From an uncultured Prevotella sp. (GTDB taxonomy: Bacteria > Bacteroidota > Bacteroidia > Bacteroidales > Bacteroidaceae): DNA of 43,255 bases. The stretch covers positions 1-43,255 of the forward strand of contig CALUGU010000010.1 of assembly GCA_944320255.1 (NCBI GenBank), in the 5' to 3' direction. The notes under the pieces were generated by a model, which was not told where the DNA came from, searched no databases, and saw only the letters and a list, made by a program, of their open reading frames with translations. Numbering within the stretch: the stretch's first letter is position 1; each line of letters begins with the position of its first letter. The translations under genes and the position numbers were made by a program. Below are positions 14,101-21,519 of this stretch, in pieces.

Positions 14101-16689
14101 CTGTGGCGCGAACCCAGTTTCGACAACATTTACGCCAATAATGCCGCTACGTTGAAGTTGCCCGGCGTGCCTATGTTGGACTTCGGCAAGATGGCGACAG
14201 CGCTTATCCGTATCTATAACGGCGAAGTGTTGGTGGCAAAAGAAGAAGTAGCCGTTTCCAATTTGGATATGGCTAAGCCAAAGACAAGGATAGGTGCGCT
14301 CAAAATAAGGGGAACTTCAAACTTGGCGGGGGCGATGATGAAGAAAGACGCTGTTGTTGCTAAAGATTCAGCAGGAGACGTTTTGACTACCCATGCGTCG
14401 TCTGTTGACGGTGGATATGGCGGCGACGCGGGCGCGCAAGTGCAGCTCCGTGAGAACTTGAACGAGACAGCCTTCTTTTATCCTGCATTATATACAGACT
14501 CCGTAGGCAATATTTCGCTCAAGTTTACGTTACCCGAAAGTGTGACGACGTGGAGGTTCATGGGTCTTGCCCACGACAAGGAGATGAACAACGAGCAGAT
14601 TGAGGCCGAGGCCGTAGCCTCGAAGAAGGTGATGGTGCAGCCCAACTTGCCGCGCTTTGTGCGCGTTGGCGACAAGGCGCAGATAGCCGCCCGCATCTTC
14701 AACACGTGCGGCGAGGCTGTCAAGGGCGAAGCCGTTATGCAGATGGTAGACCCCGAAACGGAGCGCGTGGTGGTGGAGATTAAGAAGAAGTTTGAGGTTG
14801 ACGCCGACTCTACGGGCAGCGTCTTGTTCAACTATTATCCCGATGCCAACCGACCGATGCTCATTTGCCGCATCTTCGCCGAAGGCAAGGACTTCAGCGA
14901 CGGCGAACAGCATTACCTGCCGGTGTTGTCTGACGCCGAACTCGTGACTACCACCGTGCCCTTCACACAGCACGGGCCGGGCGTTAAGTCGATAGACTTG
15001 AAACCGCTGTTCCCCGACGGAGGGCGCAACGAAAAGCTCACAGTGGAGTACACCAACAACCCCGCGTGGTTGATGATACAGTCGTTACCTTATATAAATA
15101 ACGCGCGCGAGGACGACGCGATAAGTCTCGCCACGGCGTATTACGCCAACAGCATCAGCGCATACCTTATGAAACAGTCGCCGAGAATACGCTCCGTGTT
15201 CAACCAATGGCGGCAAGAGGCAGGGCAGGAGAGCCTCGCAAGCAGCCTGGAAAAGAACCAAGAGCTGCGTGACATCGTGCTCGACGAAACGCCGTGGGTG
15301 GCCGACGCCGACCGCGAGAGCGACCAGAAGCGGATGCTTGCCAACTATTTTGACGAGTCAACGCTTGCCAACAACCTCACGACAACGTTCGACAAGTTGC
15401 GTAAACTGCAAAGTACGGAGGACGGTTCGTGGTGCTGGTGGCCGGGAATGTCTTACGGTTCGCCCACGCTTACGGCAGCCGTGACGGAGACGTTGGTACG
15501 CCTTAACGCAATGATTGGCGAACAAGCTGCCACCAAGACGATGATTGCCAAGGCGATGAAGTATCTTGGCACGAAAGTTGTTGAGGACGTAGAGCGGGCT
15601 AAGAAGTGGCGCAAGGAGGGCACGCCGTACTCAATCAACTGGGACAACGCCGTGCATTACCTCTATATCAGTGCGCTTAGTGGCTGGCGGCAGACCTCCG
15701 CGGAGGCCGCAGCTACGGATTATGTGCTCGACGAAGTGAAGAAAAACAACACTGGATTGAACCTTTATTATAAGGCGATAATGGCTGTCGTTCTGGCGAA
15801 ACGCGGCGAAACGAAGCTCGCCGGGGAGTATGTCAGGAGCTTGGACGAGTACACCGTCGAGACCGAAGAAATGGGACGATACTACGATTCGCCGCGGACG
15901 GGCTACAGTTGGTTTGATTACAGCATACCGACTCAAGTCAGGGCGATAGAAGCAATGAAGCTGATCGACGCCCAAGGATATGCCGGCACGATAGAGGAAA
16001 TGAAGCGTTGGCTGCTTATGCAGAAGCGAGTGCAGGGCTGGAACACGCCGTTTAACAACGTCAACGCCGTCTATGCCTTCCTCGAAGGCAACACAGCTGT
16101 GCTTGAAAGCGGAGAAAACGCTACTCTCGCCGTTGATGGCAAACAGATGGATTTGCCACAGACCACAGCCGGATTGGGGTATGTCAAGACGTCTGAAAAC
16201 TATGACAAGGGCGGCGTGTTCACTGCTACGAAGACCTCGGAAGGCACTTCCTGGGGTGCTGTCTACGCCCAGTCTGTGCAGAAAACGTCGTCGATAGCAT
16301 CAGCTTCGGCTGGTTTAAGCGTTACAAGGGAACTCCTTTCGGCTGACGGCAAACCTGTGTCCGACTTGAAAGTCGGCGACCGTGTGAAGGTGCGCGTCAC
16401 CATCCGGGCCGACCGCGACTATGATTACGTGCAGGTGAAGGACAAGCGCGCCGCTTGCATGGAGCCTGTCAGCCAGCTCAGCGGATACCGTTCGGGGTAC
16501 TATTGCGCTCCGAAAGACAATGCTACCTGTTATTATTTCGACCTTATGCCCAAAGGAACGCACGTGATAGAGACCGAATATTACATCGACCGGGCAGGCA
16601 AATATGAGACCGGCACGTGCACGGTGCAGTGCGCTTACGCCCCGGAATACTCGGCAAGGGCGGCCTCGCTGACTATCGAAGTGAAGTGA
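11128..16689 (+). CDS. Alpha-2-macroglobulin family protein (MG domains), thioester motif absent
   Basis: A 1853-residue exported protein. The ATG at 11128 is chosen because MKKTLVSLLAIFLLIPINIM is a signal peptide; GTG 11122 is less likely. After a helical N-terminal region (25-300) come macroglobulin domains, with the MG2 signature LSLYTDRKIYRPGQTVRV near residue 503, the A2M block VQLRENLNETAFFYPALYTD near 1105 and PESVTTWRFMGLAHDKE. The C-terminal half holds the alpha/alpha toroid (GSWCWWPGMSYGSPTLTAAV near 1433) and a final receptor-like domain. Where thioester members have CxEQ, before YYANSI, this one has LPYINNAREDDAIS near 1320, so it cannot form the covalent trap. Bacterial relatives are periplasmic protease traps or envelope-defence proteins; a non-covalent version is inferred. 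A DUF1573 gene follows. Confidence 0.92.
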   Translation: MKKTLVSLLAIFLLIPINIMADGYDDMWKRVEEAAKKDLPKTRIELLQDIAGKAARERNYGQMLKAEWQSMMTWSTISRDSLRPQISRMELKAAEYEKTDPALAAVCYAALSRTCEENRWLLDDYEALKKEYAAKAMANPALLAQKKADAYVPFLVKGRDAAVFGDDLLSLLGFSIGAYKEMHDYYATTPNRAATVLTALRVAEVEAMVDGDIPGQYKDDSHYAASLDSLISLYGDLPACAEVAMERYYLMKRSDAPAKDLVAYANGIADRWGSWPRVEEMRNEVKRLENPWYNITTEAQAVMSGTPFTASIEARNVGTLTFTLTRLAVSGTEYGDPNDAKTYKRLKAKLAKSAAQTVTRSYAGRAAYDTAEDSVVLGGLPAGVYLLEVKAGVKGLDTWRTLVYVSDMYFVHHKLPGGKLRVAALNAKTGQPVPGAKISYTVSGDNTEREATCGADGETVINCGKTYIIYMRAYTAADNYMPALYAYNNFGYYQADNDGEHLSLYTDRKIYRPGQTVRVAGILRNIKDDKQKAADSRTVTLILKDANNKTVAEKKAVTDAYGTLSADFTLPAGGLTGGFSVRAENVNGGYANFRVEEYKRPTFYVEFDEVKETYADGDTITVTGRAKTYSGVPVQGAKVKYNVNRYAALWWRFYRPVTTGLAEGEAVTDGNGEFKVKMPMVLPKWEDSEWDTDRDDYYKIARFYNFTASASVTDQAGETRSGELTLPLGSKPTAFSCDMPDQTLRDSLKTIRFTLKNSAGNDIAGDVAYTVSGVSGTFTAKANENVSVDWATAAMLSSGRHTLTAVCGADTVRHEFVVFSYDDVKPCIDTPDWCYVSASRFPNDGTPVYMQFGSSRDSVHVLYTVISGETVLKSGTLDISDAVKTYELTYKPEYGTGLVINLVWVKDGVTYSHNIDIEKPQPDKRLMLKWTTFRDKLTPGQQEEWTLNVTRPDGTPADAQLLATMYDASLDQITPFAWTFDNLYRNSLPYALWREPSFDNIYANNAATLKLPGVPMLDFGKMATALIRIYNGEVLVAKEEVAVSNLDMAKPKTRIGALKIRGTSNLAGAMMKKDAVVAKDSAGDVLTTHASSVDGGYGGDAGAQVQLRENLNETAFFYPALYTDSVGNISLKFTLPESVTTWRFMGLAHDKEMNNEQIEAEAVASKKVMVQPNLPRFVRVGDKAQIAARIFNTCGEAVKGEAVMQMVDPETERVVVEIKKKFEVDADSTGSVLFNYYPDANRPMLICRIFAEGKDFSDGEQHYLPVLSDAELVTTTVPFTQHGPGVKSIDLKPLFPDGGRNEKLTVEYTNNPAWLMIQSLPYINNAREDDAISLATAYYANSISAYLMKQSPRIRSVFNQWRQEAGQESLASSLEKNQELRDIVLDETPWVADADRESDQKRMLANYFDESTLANNLTTTFDKLRKLQSTEDGSWCWWPGMSYGSPTLTAAVTETLVRLNAMIGEQAATKTMIAKAMKYLGTKVVEDVERAKKWRKEGTPYSINWDNAVHYLYISALSGWRQTSAEAAATDYVLDEVKKNNTGLNLYYKAIMAVVLAKRGETKLAGEYVRSLDEYTVETEEMGRYYDSPRTGYSWFDYSIPTQVRAIEAMKLIDAQGYAGTIEEMKRWLLMQKRVQGWNTPFNNVNAVYAFLEGNTAVLESGENATLAVDGKQMDLPQTTAGLGYVKTSENYDKGGVFTATKTSEGTSWGAVYAQSVQKTSSIASASAGLSVTRELLSADGKPVSDLKVGDRVKVRVTIRADRDYDYVQVKDKRAACMEPVSQLSGYRSGYYCAPKDNATCYYFDLMPKGTHVIETEYYIDRAGKYETGTCTVQCAYAPEYSARAASLTIEVK

Positions 16690-16695
16690 AACATC

Positions 16696-16721
16696 CCTCC
16701 CCGCCGCATTTTGCGGGGAGG
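16696..16721 (+). terminator. Hairpin after the alpha-2-macroglobulin gene
   Basis: CCTCCCCGC (16696-16704) pairs perfectly with GCGGGGAGG (16713-16721), loop 8 bases, followed only by CTTTG. With a weak T tail and the next gene 20 bases away, it may be a partial terminator or RNA-stability stem. Confidence 0.5.
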
Positions 16722-16741
16722 CTTTGACCTATAATTGAGTA

Positions 16742-17803
16742 ATGAACAAGAAACTTATATTCGCCGCCGTGCTGGCTTTCGCCGTCACAGGTGTTTCCGC
16801 CCAGCGCATATCGGCTAAGCATGAAGTCATAGATTGCGGCAGTGTGTTGTATGAAAATCCAGTCACTGCCAAGTTTGAACTGCGCAACAAGGGCAACGAC
16901 TTGCTGATAGACACCGTGCGGACGAGCTGCGATTGCGTCGTGGCAAGCTATCCCAAGGGAGTAATCTCGAAAGGAGACAACTTCATTGTTGAGGTTACAT
17001 TCGACGCCCGTCAGTTAGGACATTTCCATAAGGAGGCGGCCATTTACAGCAACGCTTCGGACAAACCGTTCTACCTGACGATGCGAGGTGTGGTGACGGA
17101 CCAGGTGACTGACTTCACGGGACTTTATGACTTTTCCCTCGGCAGCGTGCGTGTTGACAAGAACAACATCGAGTTTGACGACGTGAACCTCGGCGAAACG
17201 CCGGTTGAGAGGATACATATCATCAACAGCGGAACGGAGAGTGTCAGCCCTGTTGTTATGCACTTGCCCAATTACCTTACCGCTTCGGTGTCGCCAACGA
17301 CCATCGCTCCCGGCCATACGGGCGTCGCAACGATAACGCTTAACTCCGCAAAGCTGCGCAGTTACGGCCTTACACAATCGTCGGTTTACCTCGGAATGTT
17401 CCCCGGTGACAAGGTTAGTGATGACAAGGAAATATCAATCTCGGCCGTGTTGCTGCCAGAATTCAGGAACATGTCAGAGACCCAGCTTGCCAATGCGCCA
17501 GTGATGAAGCTCTCGACAGAGACGCTCGACCTCGGCTCTTTCGGCGACAAGGACGAGAAAGACGGTACGATAATAATAGAAAACCAAGGCAAGAGCAGGC
17601 TTAACATCAGTTCGATGCAGATGTTCACGTCAGGTTTGAAGGTGCGTCTGAACAAGTCTCGCCTCGACCCTGGCGAGTCGGCGAAGCTCAAGATAACCGC
17701 TTACAAGAAGCATCTGAAGACCGCGAGGAGCAAGCCCCGCGTCTTGATGATAACCAACGACCCCAACAAGTCGAAGGTGGTGATACACGTCAAGGTGAAA
17801 TAA
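16742..17803 (+). CDS. DUF1573 domain protein, exported
   Basis: A 353-residue exported protein of unknown function. The signal peptide is MNKKLIFAAVLAFAVTGVSA. The DUF1573 module (about 24-125) is recognisable by HEVIDCGSVLYENPVTAKFE, RNKGNDLLIDTVRTSCDCVV (C63 and C65) and EVTFDARQLGHFHKEAAIYS. Two further immunoglobulin-like beta repeats follow (about 145-225 and 255-350), the last with ENQGKSRLNISSMQMF and DPGESAKLKITAYKK. This ASH/MSP-like fold is common in secreted Bacteroidota proteins. It starts 52 bases after the alpha-2-macroglobulin gene and may be partly co-transcribed. Confidence 0.88.
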   Translation: MNKKLIFAAVLAFAVTGVSAQRISAKHEVIDCGSVLYENPVTAKFELRNKGNDLLIDTVRTSCDCVVASYPKGVISKGDNFIVEVTFDARQLGHFHKEAAIYSNASDKPFYLTMRGVVTDQVTDFTGLYDFSLGSVRVDKNNIEFDDVNLGETPVERIHIINSGTESVSPVVMHLPNYLTASVSPTTIAPGHTGVATITLNSAKLRSYGLTQSSVYLGMFPGDKVSDDKEISISAVLLPEFRNMSETQLANAPVMKLSTETLDLGSFGDKDEKDGTIIIENQGKSRLNISSMQMFTSGLKVRLNKSRLDPGESAKLKITAYKKHLKTARSKPRVLMITNDPNKSKVVIHVKVK

Positions 17804-17997
17804 AGAATTTAAAGAAGTTAGAGAAGTTATAGAAGTTAAAGCCAAATGCTTTGTTGGCGAGTTTGTTTAAGGAAAATTTTGGCTCTGACTTTTTTGTTTT
17901 CAAGAAAAACAATTTAATGTTCTCTGACTTCTTTAAAAATGATTTTTATCTTGAGCAGGCTTTAACTTCTATAACTTCTCTAACTCCTTTAAATTCT
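17804..17997. repeat. 40-bp inverted repeat of GAAGTTA words filling the DUF1573-meaB gap
   Basis: Arms 17804-17843 and 17958-17997 match at 39 of 40 positions. Each arm iterates AAGAAGTTA/GAGAAGTTA/TAGAAGTTA. The left arm begins at the base after the stop codon and the right arm ends 4 bases before the next start, so the element exactly fills the intercistronic space. The 114-base interior is AT-rich with no gene. Confidence 0.85.
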
Positions 17998-18001
17998 AAT
18001 A

Positions 18002-19108
18002 ATGACTATGGAACATCCCGAAAACAGCAAAGAATACAAGGGACTGACGGTAAACTCCGGCGTGGAGCAGCCGTCAATAGTGAACCCTTACCTTAAGCGA
18101 GGCCGTTTCAAGCGGCGTGAACTGTCGGCGGGCGACATGGTTGAGGGCATACTCAAGGGCAACGTTACCATCTTGAGCCAGGCTGTCACCCTGATAGAGA
18201 GCGTCAATCCCGACCATCAAGCCAAGGCCCAGGAGGTTATTGACAAGTGTCTGCCCCACAGCGGCAACTCCATACGCATAGGAATTAGCGGCGTGCCTGG
18301 GGCAGGCAAGAGCACTTCCATCGACCAGTTCGGCATCCACGTGCTCGACCGCACAGGCGGTAAACTCGCCGTCTTGGCCATCGACCCAAGTTCGGAACGT
18401 TCCAAGGGCAGCATACTTGGCGACAAGACGCGCATGGAAAAACTCGCCGTGAGAGACGACGCCTTCATCCGTCCCAGTCCTACGGCGGGTTCGCTCGGCG
18501 GCGTGGCGCGCAAGACGAGGGAGACCATCATACTCTGCGAGGCGGCGGGTTACGACAAGATATTCGTCGAGACCGTAGGAGTGGGGCAGAGCGAGACGGC
18601 CTGCCACTCGATGGTTGACTTCTTCCTGCTCATCCAGCTTGCCGGCACCGGCGACGAGCTTCAGGGCATCAAGCGCGGCATTATGGAAATATCCGACGGC
18701 ATCGTAATCAACAAATGCGACGGCGAGAACGTTGACAAGTGCCACCTGGCGGCGCGCAATTTCCGCAACGCGCTCCACTTCTTCCCCGCCCCGGACAGCG
18801 GATGGCAGCCCAAGGTGTTATGTTACAGCGGCTTTTACGGCACCGGAATAAAGGAGGTTTGGGACATGGTGTACGACTACATCGACTTTGTTAAGGCCAA
18901 CGGATACTTCTATTACCGCCGCAACGAGCAAAGCAAATACTGGATGTATGAAAGCATCAACGAGCACCTGCGCGCCAACTTCTACAACAATCCATTGATA
19001 CAGCAGCGCCTGAAGGACGCCGAACGCTCCGTGCTCGCCGGCGAACGCACAAGTTTCGCGGCGGCGAATGATCTGCTGGATGTGTATTTTAACAATATGA
19101 ATTTATAG
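18002..19108 (+). CDS. meaB: Methylmalonyl-CoA mutase-associated GTPase MeaB
   Basis: A 368-residue cytoplasmic G3E-type GTPase that loads and protects adenosylcobalamin on methylmalonyl-CoA mutase, the B12 enzyme of the succinate-propionate route used by many Bacteroidales. It has Walker A GVPGAGKS (97-104), LAIDPSSERSKGSILGDKTR, VRPSPTAGSLGG-like IRPSPTAGSLGGVARKT, ETVGVGQSE as the switch/Walker B region and a base-specificity motif INKCDGEN. Length is slightly above common MeaB because of a polar N-terminus. ATG 18008 is an alternative start. The mutase genes are not in the window. Inverted repeats lie on both sides. Confidence 0.95.
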   Translation: MTMEHPENSKEYKGLTVNSGVEQPSIVNPYLKRGRFKRRELSAGDMVEGILKGNVTILSQAVTLIESVNPDHQAKAQEVIDKCLPHSGNSIRIGISGVPGAGKSTSIDQFGIHVLDRTGGKLAVLAIDPSSERSKGSILGDKTRMEKLAVRDDAFIRPSPTAGSLGGVARKTRETIILCEAAGYDKIFVETVGVGQSETACHSMVDFFLLIQLAGTGDELQGIKRGIMEISDGIVINKCDGENVDKCHLAARNFRNALHFFPAPDSGWQPKVLCYSGFYGTGIKEVWDMVYDYIDFVKANGYFYYRRNEQSKYWMYESINEHLRANFYNNPLIQQRLKDAERSVLAGERTSFAAANDLLDVYFNNMNL

Positions 19109-19262
19109 AATTTAAAGAAGTTACAGAGGTTAAAGCCCAATGCTTGTTTTAGTTACGAGCCGACAAGTTACAAGCCGACAAGGCTTTCTGCTTGCAAACT
19201 TATCTGTTGATACAAAGCATTTGGCTTTAGCTTCTCTAACTTCTATAACTTCCTTAACTTCT
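19107..19262. repeat. Inverted repeat of GAAGTTA words between meaB and ispH
   Basis: The left arm begins inside the meaB stop codon (from 19107, AGAATTTAAAGAAGTTA) and runs to CCCAATGCTT. The right arm, about 19216-19262, reads the inverted form with one extra word copy. The vocabulary is that of 17804-17997. The interior also holds GACAAGTTACAAGCCGACAA, the word family of the 26-32 kb gaps. It ends 8 bases before the ispH start. Confidence 0.75.
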
Positions 19263-19270
19263 CAAAAATC

Positions 19271-20137
19271 ATGCAAATCGAGATAGACAGCGGCAGCGGT
19301 TTCTGCTTCGGCGTCACCACTGCCATACGAAAGGCCGAGGAAGAGCTTGCCGCCGGCAAGACGCTTTACTGCCTCGGCGACATCGTTCACAACGGTATGG
19401 AGTGTGAGAGGCTGCGGCGTATGGGGCTGATCACCATCAACCACGACGAGCTTAGCCGCCTGCACGGAGTGAAAGTGCTGCTCCGCGCCCACGGCGAACC
19501 GCCTGAGACTTACACCCTGGCGCGGCGTAACGACATCGAAATAATCGACGCCACGTGCCCCGTCGTGTTGCAGTTGCAACGCCGGATAAAGCAAAAATAC
19601 GACTCAAACCCCGACGCCCAGATTGTCATTTTCGGCAAACCGGGCCACGCCGAGGTGCTCGGACTCGTAGGTCAGACCGACGGGCGCGCAGTCGTCGTGG
19701 CCGACCTTGACGGCGTGAAGGCGCTCGACTTCACCCGCGACATCTACCTTTACTCGCAGACTACGAAGTCGCTCGACGAGTTTCACCGCATAATCGACTA
19801 CATCTCGGCGCACATTTCGCCCCAGGCCACGTTCAAGAGCTTCGACACCATTTGCCGCCAGGTGGCCAACCGCATGCCGGCCATCAGCGCCTTCGCCATG
19901 CGCCACGACCTCATCCTTTTCGTCTGCGGGCGCAAGAGCAGCAACGGACGCGTGCTGTTCGGCGAGTGTAAGCGCGTCAACCCCAACTGCCATCTCATCG
20001 AGGGGCCGGAGGAGATAGACCCCTCGTGGCTTACGGGCGTGGAGACCGTCGGCGTATGCGGTGCCACGAGCACGCCGAAATGGCTCATGGAGCAGTGCCG
20101 CGACTGGATGGCCGAGCGTGTAAAGGCTGTGGAGTAA
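19271..20137 (+). CDS. ispH: 4-hydroxy-3-methylbut-2-enyl diphosphate reductase
   Basis: The last enzyme of the MEP isoprenoid pathway, a cytoplasmic 4Fe-4S protein converting HMBPP to IPP and DMAPP. At 288 residues it has normal length. The three cluster cysteines are C12 (GFCFGVTTAI), C96 (DATCPVV) and C195 (FDTICRQVANR), and the substrate histidines are H40 (DIVHNG) and H74 (RAHGE). The serine/asparagine pocket is GRKSSNGRVLF and the C-terminal GATSTPKWLMEQ is typical. Its product feeds the polyprenyl synthase at 32153-33127. A strong terminator follows. Confidence 0.96.
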   Translation: MQIEIDSGSGFCFGVTTAIRKAEEELAAGKTLYCLGDIVHNGMECERLRRMGLITINHDELSRLHGVKVLLRAHGEPPETYTLARRNDIEIIDATCPVVLQLQRRIKQKYDSNPDAQIVIFGKPGHAEVLGLVGQTDGRAVVVADLDGVKALDFTRDIYLYSQTTKSLDEFHRIIDYISAHISPQATFKSFDTICRQVANRMPAISAFAMRHDLILFVCGRKSSNGRVLFGECKRVNPNCHLIEGPEEIDPSWLTGVETVGVCGATSTPKWLMEQCRDWMAERVKAVE

Positions 20138-20158
20138 GGACATCAGGACACTGTAAGG

Positions 20159-20237
20159 GTGTGCGCTGAAATCATCCGCACCGCAAAGGTTAGGCAAAAA
20201 CTTTTGTAATGCGGATGATTTCGGCGCACACTCTTTT
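20159..20237 (+). terminator. Strong terminator after ispH
   Basis: Arms 20159-20180 and 20210-20231 pair over 22 bp with one G-U wobble, loop 29 bases, followed by TCTTTTTTG. The stem contains the word GCGGATGA, which recurs in other repeats here. Confidence 0.8.
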
Positions 20238-20333
20238 TTGTTTAATCCCAAATAGTCAAAAGTCTTGATTTGCCTGTGAATGCGATTTGCCGGTTCATCA
20301 GCAATTCAGGTGTATGGCAATAGGTTTTTATAA

Positions 20334-20520
20334 GGCCTCGAAGAGGTCGAATTTTGCTTAACCGCGGGTGAAGCGTAGCGTAACCTGCGGCAGGCCGTGA
20401 ATATATAACATCGTCCTCGAAGAGGGCGAACTGTAGGTGGTTATTGGACCTCTTCGAGGCCCGTTAAATATCGTCGGGCTTACTGCAGGTTACGTTCGCT
20501 ATGCTCACTTCACCCGCAGC
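20334..20520. repeat. Dispersed palindromic element with CCTCGAAGAGG and CGGGTGAAG arms
   Basis: GGCCTCGAAGAGGTC (20334-20348) is the exact reverse complement of 20447-20461. A second interleaved pair, CGGGTGAAGCGTAGCGTAAC with 20485-20516, is an imperfect match, and a third CCTCGAAGAGG sits at 20415-20425. Similar intergenic sequences are, to my recollection, frequent in Bacteroidales. No protein gene is supported here. Confidence 0.6.
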
Positions 20521-20580
20521 TAAGCATCGTTCGACGTCTCCGACGCCGTATGTTTGCAGCCGTTGACGCAGGATAGGTTT

Positions 20581-20777
20581 AGCCCAAATCGGTCATTAGG
20601 CTTTATCCGTGTTCCGTGCTGCTGTCAGGCAGATTGTTCCCCGCTTTTATCGAAGATGTAGCGGGCTACACCGGGAAAAAGCGGGAAACAAGATGACGGC
20701 GGCTGTGCGGAATGCGGATGAAGAGCTGACAATCAATCTGTAATGTATGATTGGCGTTCCAATGACCGATTTGGGTT
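20581..20777. repeat. Terminal-inverted-repeat element, copy B
   Basis: A 197-bp unit bounded by AGCCCAAATCGGTCATTAGG (20581-20600) and its near-exact inverse (about 20759-20777). The interior is roughly 80% identical by eye to copy C (21033-21227), including TGTCAGGCAGATTGTT and GAAGATGTAGCGGGCT. No convincing ORF lies inside. Confidence 0.75.
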
Positions 20778-20866
20778 TAATTTTACTTGTTAATTTTTAA
20801 TCTCCGCGTAGCGGTTAGCCTCTTTTGAGGATGAAATTGATTTTCATAAACAATACACCTAAACTG

Positions 20867-20990
20867 CGGATGAATGCGATTTGCCGTTTTTCACCTTGTA
20901 ATTCACGGCAAAACGCACGATAAAAGACCGTTTTTTGCAACGTAAAATATGGCATATTTCTAACCCGTTGGCATTCAGCGGGTTGGCAGC
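20867..20990. repeat. AAGCCG-family repeat, degenerate copy between elements B and C
   Basis: The head CACGGCAAAACGCACGA (20904-20920) is followed by TAAAAGACCGTTTTTTGCAA and then an AACCCG..CGGGTT stem (about 20961-20985). The order is the same as at 2678-2797 and the head is shared with 1309-1332. The first stem has decayed. The rest of 20138-21519 shows no gene. Confidence 0.55.
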
Positions 20991-21032
20991 CGCAGTCCTG
21001 CTGACTTTTTTCCGGCGGCAGAAAGCGTCTTC

Positions 21033-21227
21033 AACCCAAATCGGTCATTAGGCTTTATCCGAACTTCGTGCTGTTGTCAGGCAGATTGTTTTCCGCTTTT
21101 GTCGAAGATGTAGCGGGCTGCATCGGGAAAAGAGAAAACAAGATGACGGCAACAGTGCGGAAGACGGATGAAGAGCTGATGGATAAACGTGAATGTATGA
21201 TTAGCGGCCTAATGACCGATTGGGGGT
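21033..21227. repeat. Terminal-inverted-repeat element, copy C
   Basis: A 195-bp unit bounded by AACCCAAATCGGTCATTAGG (21033-21052) and CCTAATGACCGATTGGGGGT (21208-21227). It is in the same orientation as copy B, 255 bases further on. The conserved interior against shared ends suggests either a small non-autonomous mobile unit or a conserved structured RNA. Confidence 0.75.
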
Positions 21228-21390
21228 AAATGTTGCTGTGCGGCATGGGCTGACGCTGTATTTCCGTGGCGTTGCAAGCATACGTGGCTCGTTGTCTTTG
21301 TGCCGCCGGAATTGTGCGTTGCGGCGAAAAGTGTCAACTTTTTGGATACAATAATGTTAAATAATCAGTCTTTAAACGTTAAAATATGTT

Positions 21391-21427
21391 TTCGGGGGGG
21401 GGGTAATTTTTAAAAGAATTATTTTTG
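21391..21427 (+). promoter_or_regulatory. Putative promoter with a 10-G tract in the spacer
   Basis: TATTTTTG (21420-21427) is a full -7 match, about 93 bases before the lipoprotein start. Ten consecutive G (21394-21403) lie where the -33/-7 spacer should be. The nearest -33-like word is TTCG (21391-21394), giving a 25-base spacer; losing six G would restore 19. Slippage-controlled promoter strength is inference. Confidence 0.5.
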
Positions 21428-21519
21428 CAATCATAAACATTGTAAATGAAAGCAAAAACAACATAAAGGGAATGCGTAAGTAAAAACATTATTGTCATAA
21501 CATAAAAAAGGAGTTAATC

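Noticed and set aside
20334-20520. Riboswitch or rRNA fragment in the 1.4-kb gap
   Set aside because: The palindromic arms match no aptamer core I know and there is no rRNA-like sequence; it reads as a dispersed repeat.
20138-21519. IS element or prophage remnant
   Set aside because: No transposase, integrase or phage gene fragment is recognisable in any frame, and target duplications could not be seen.
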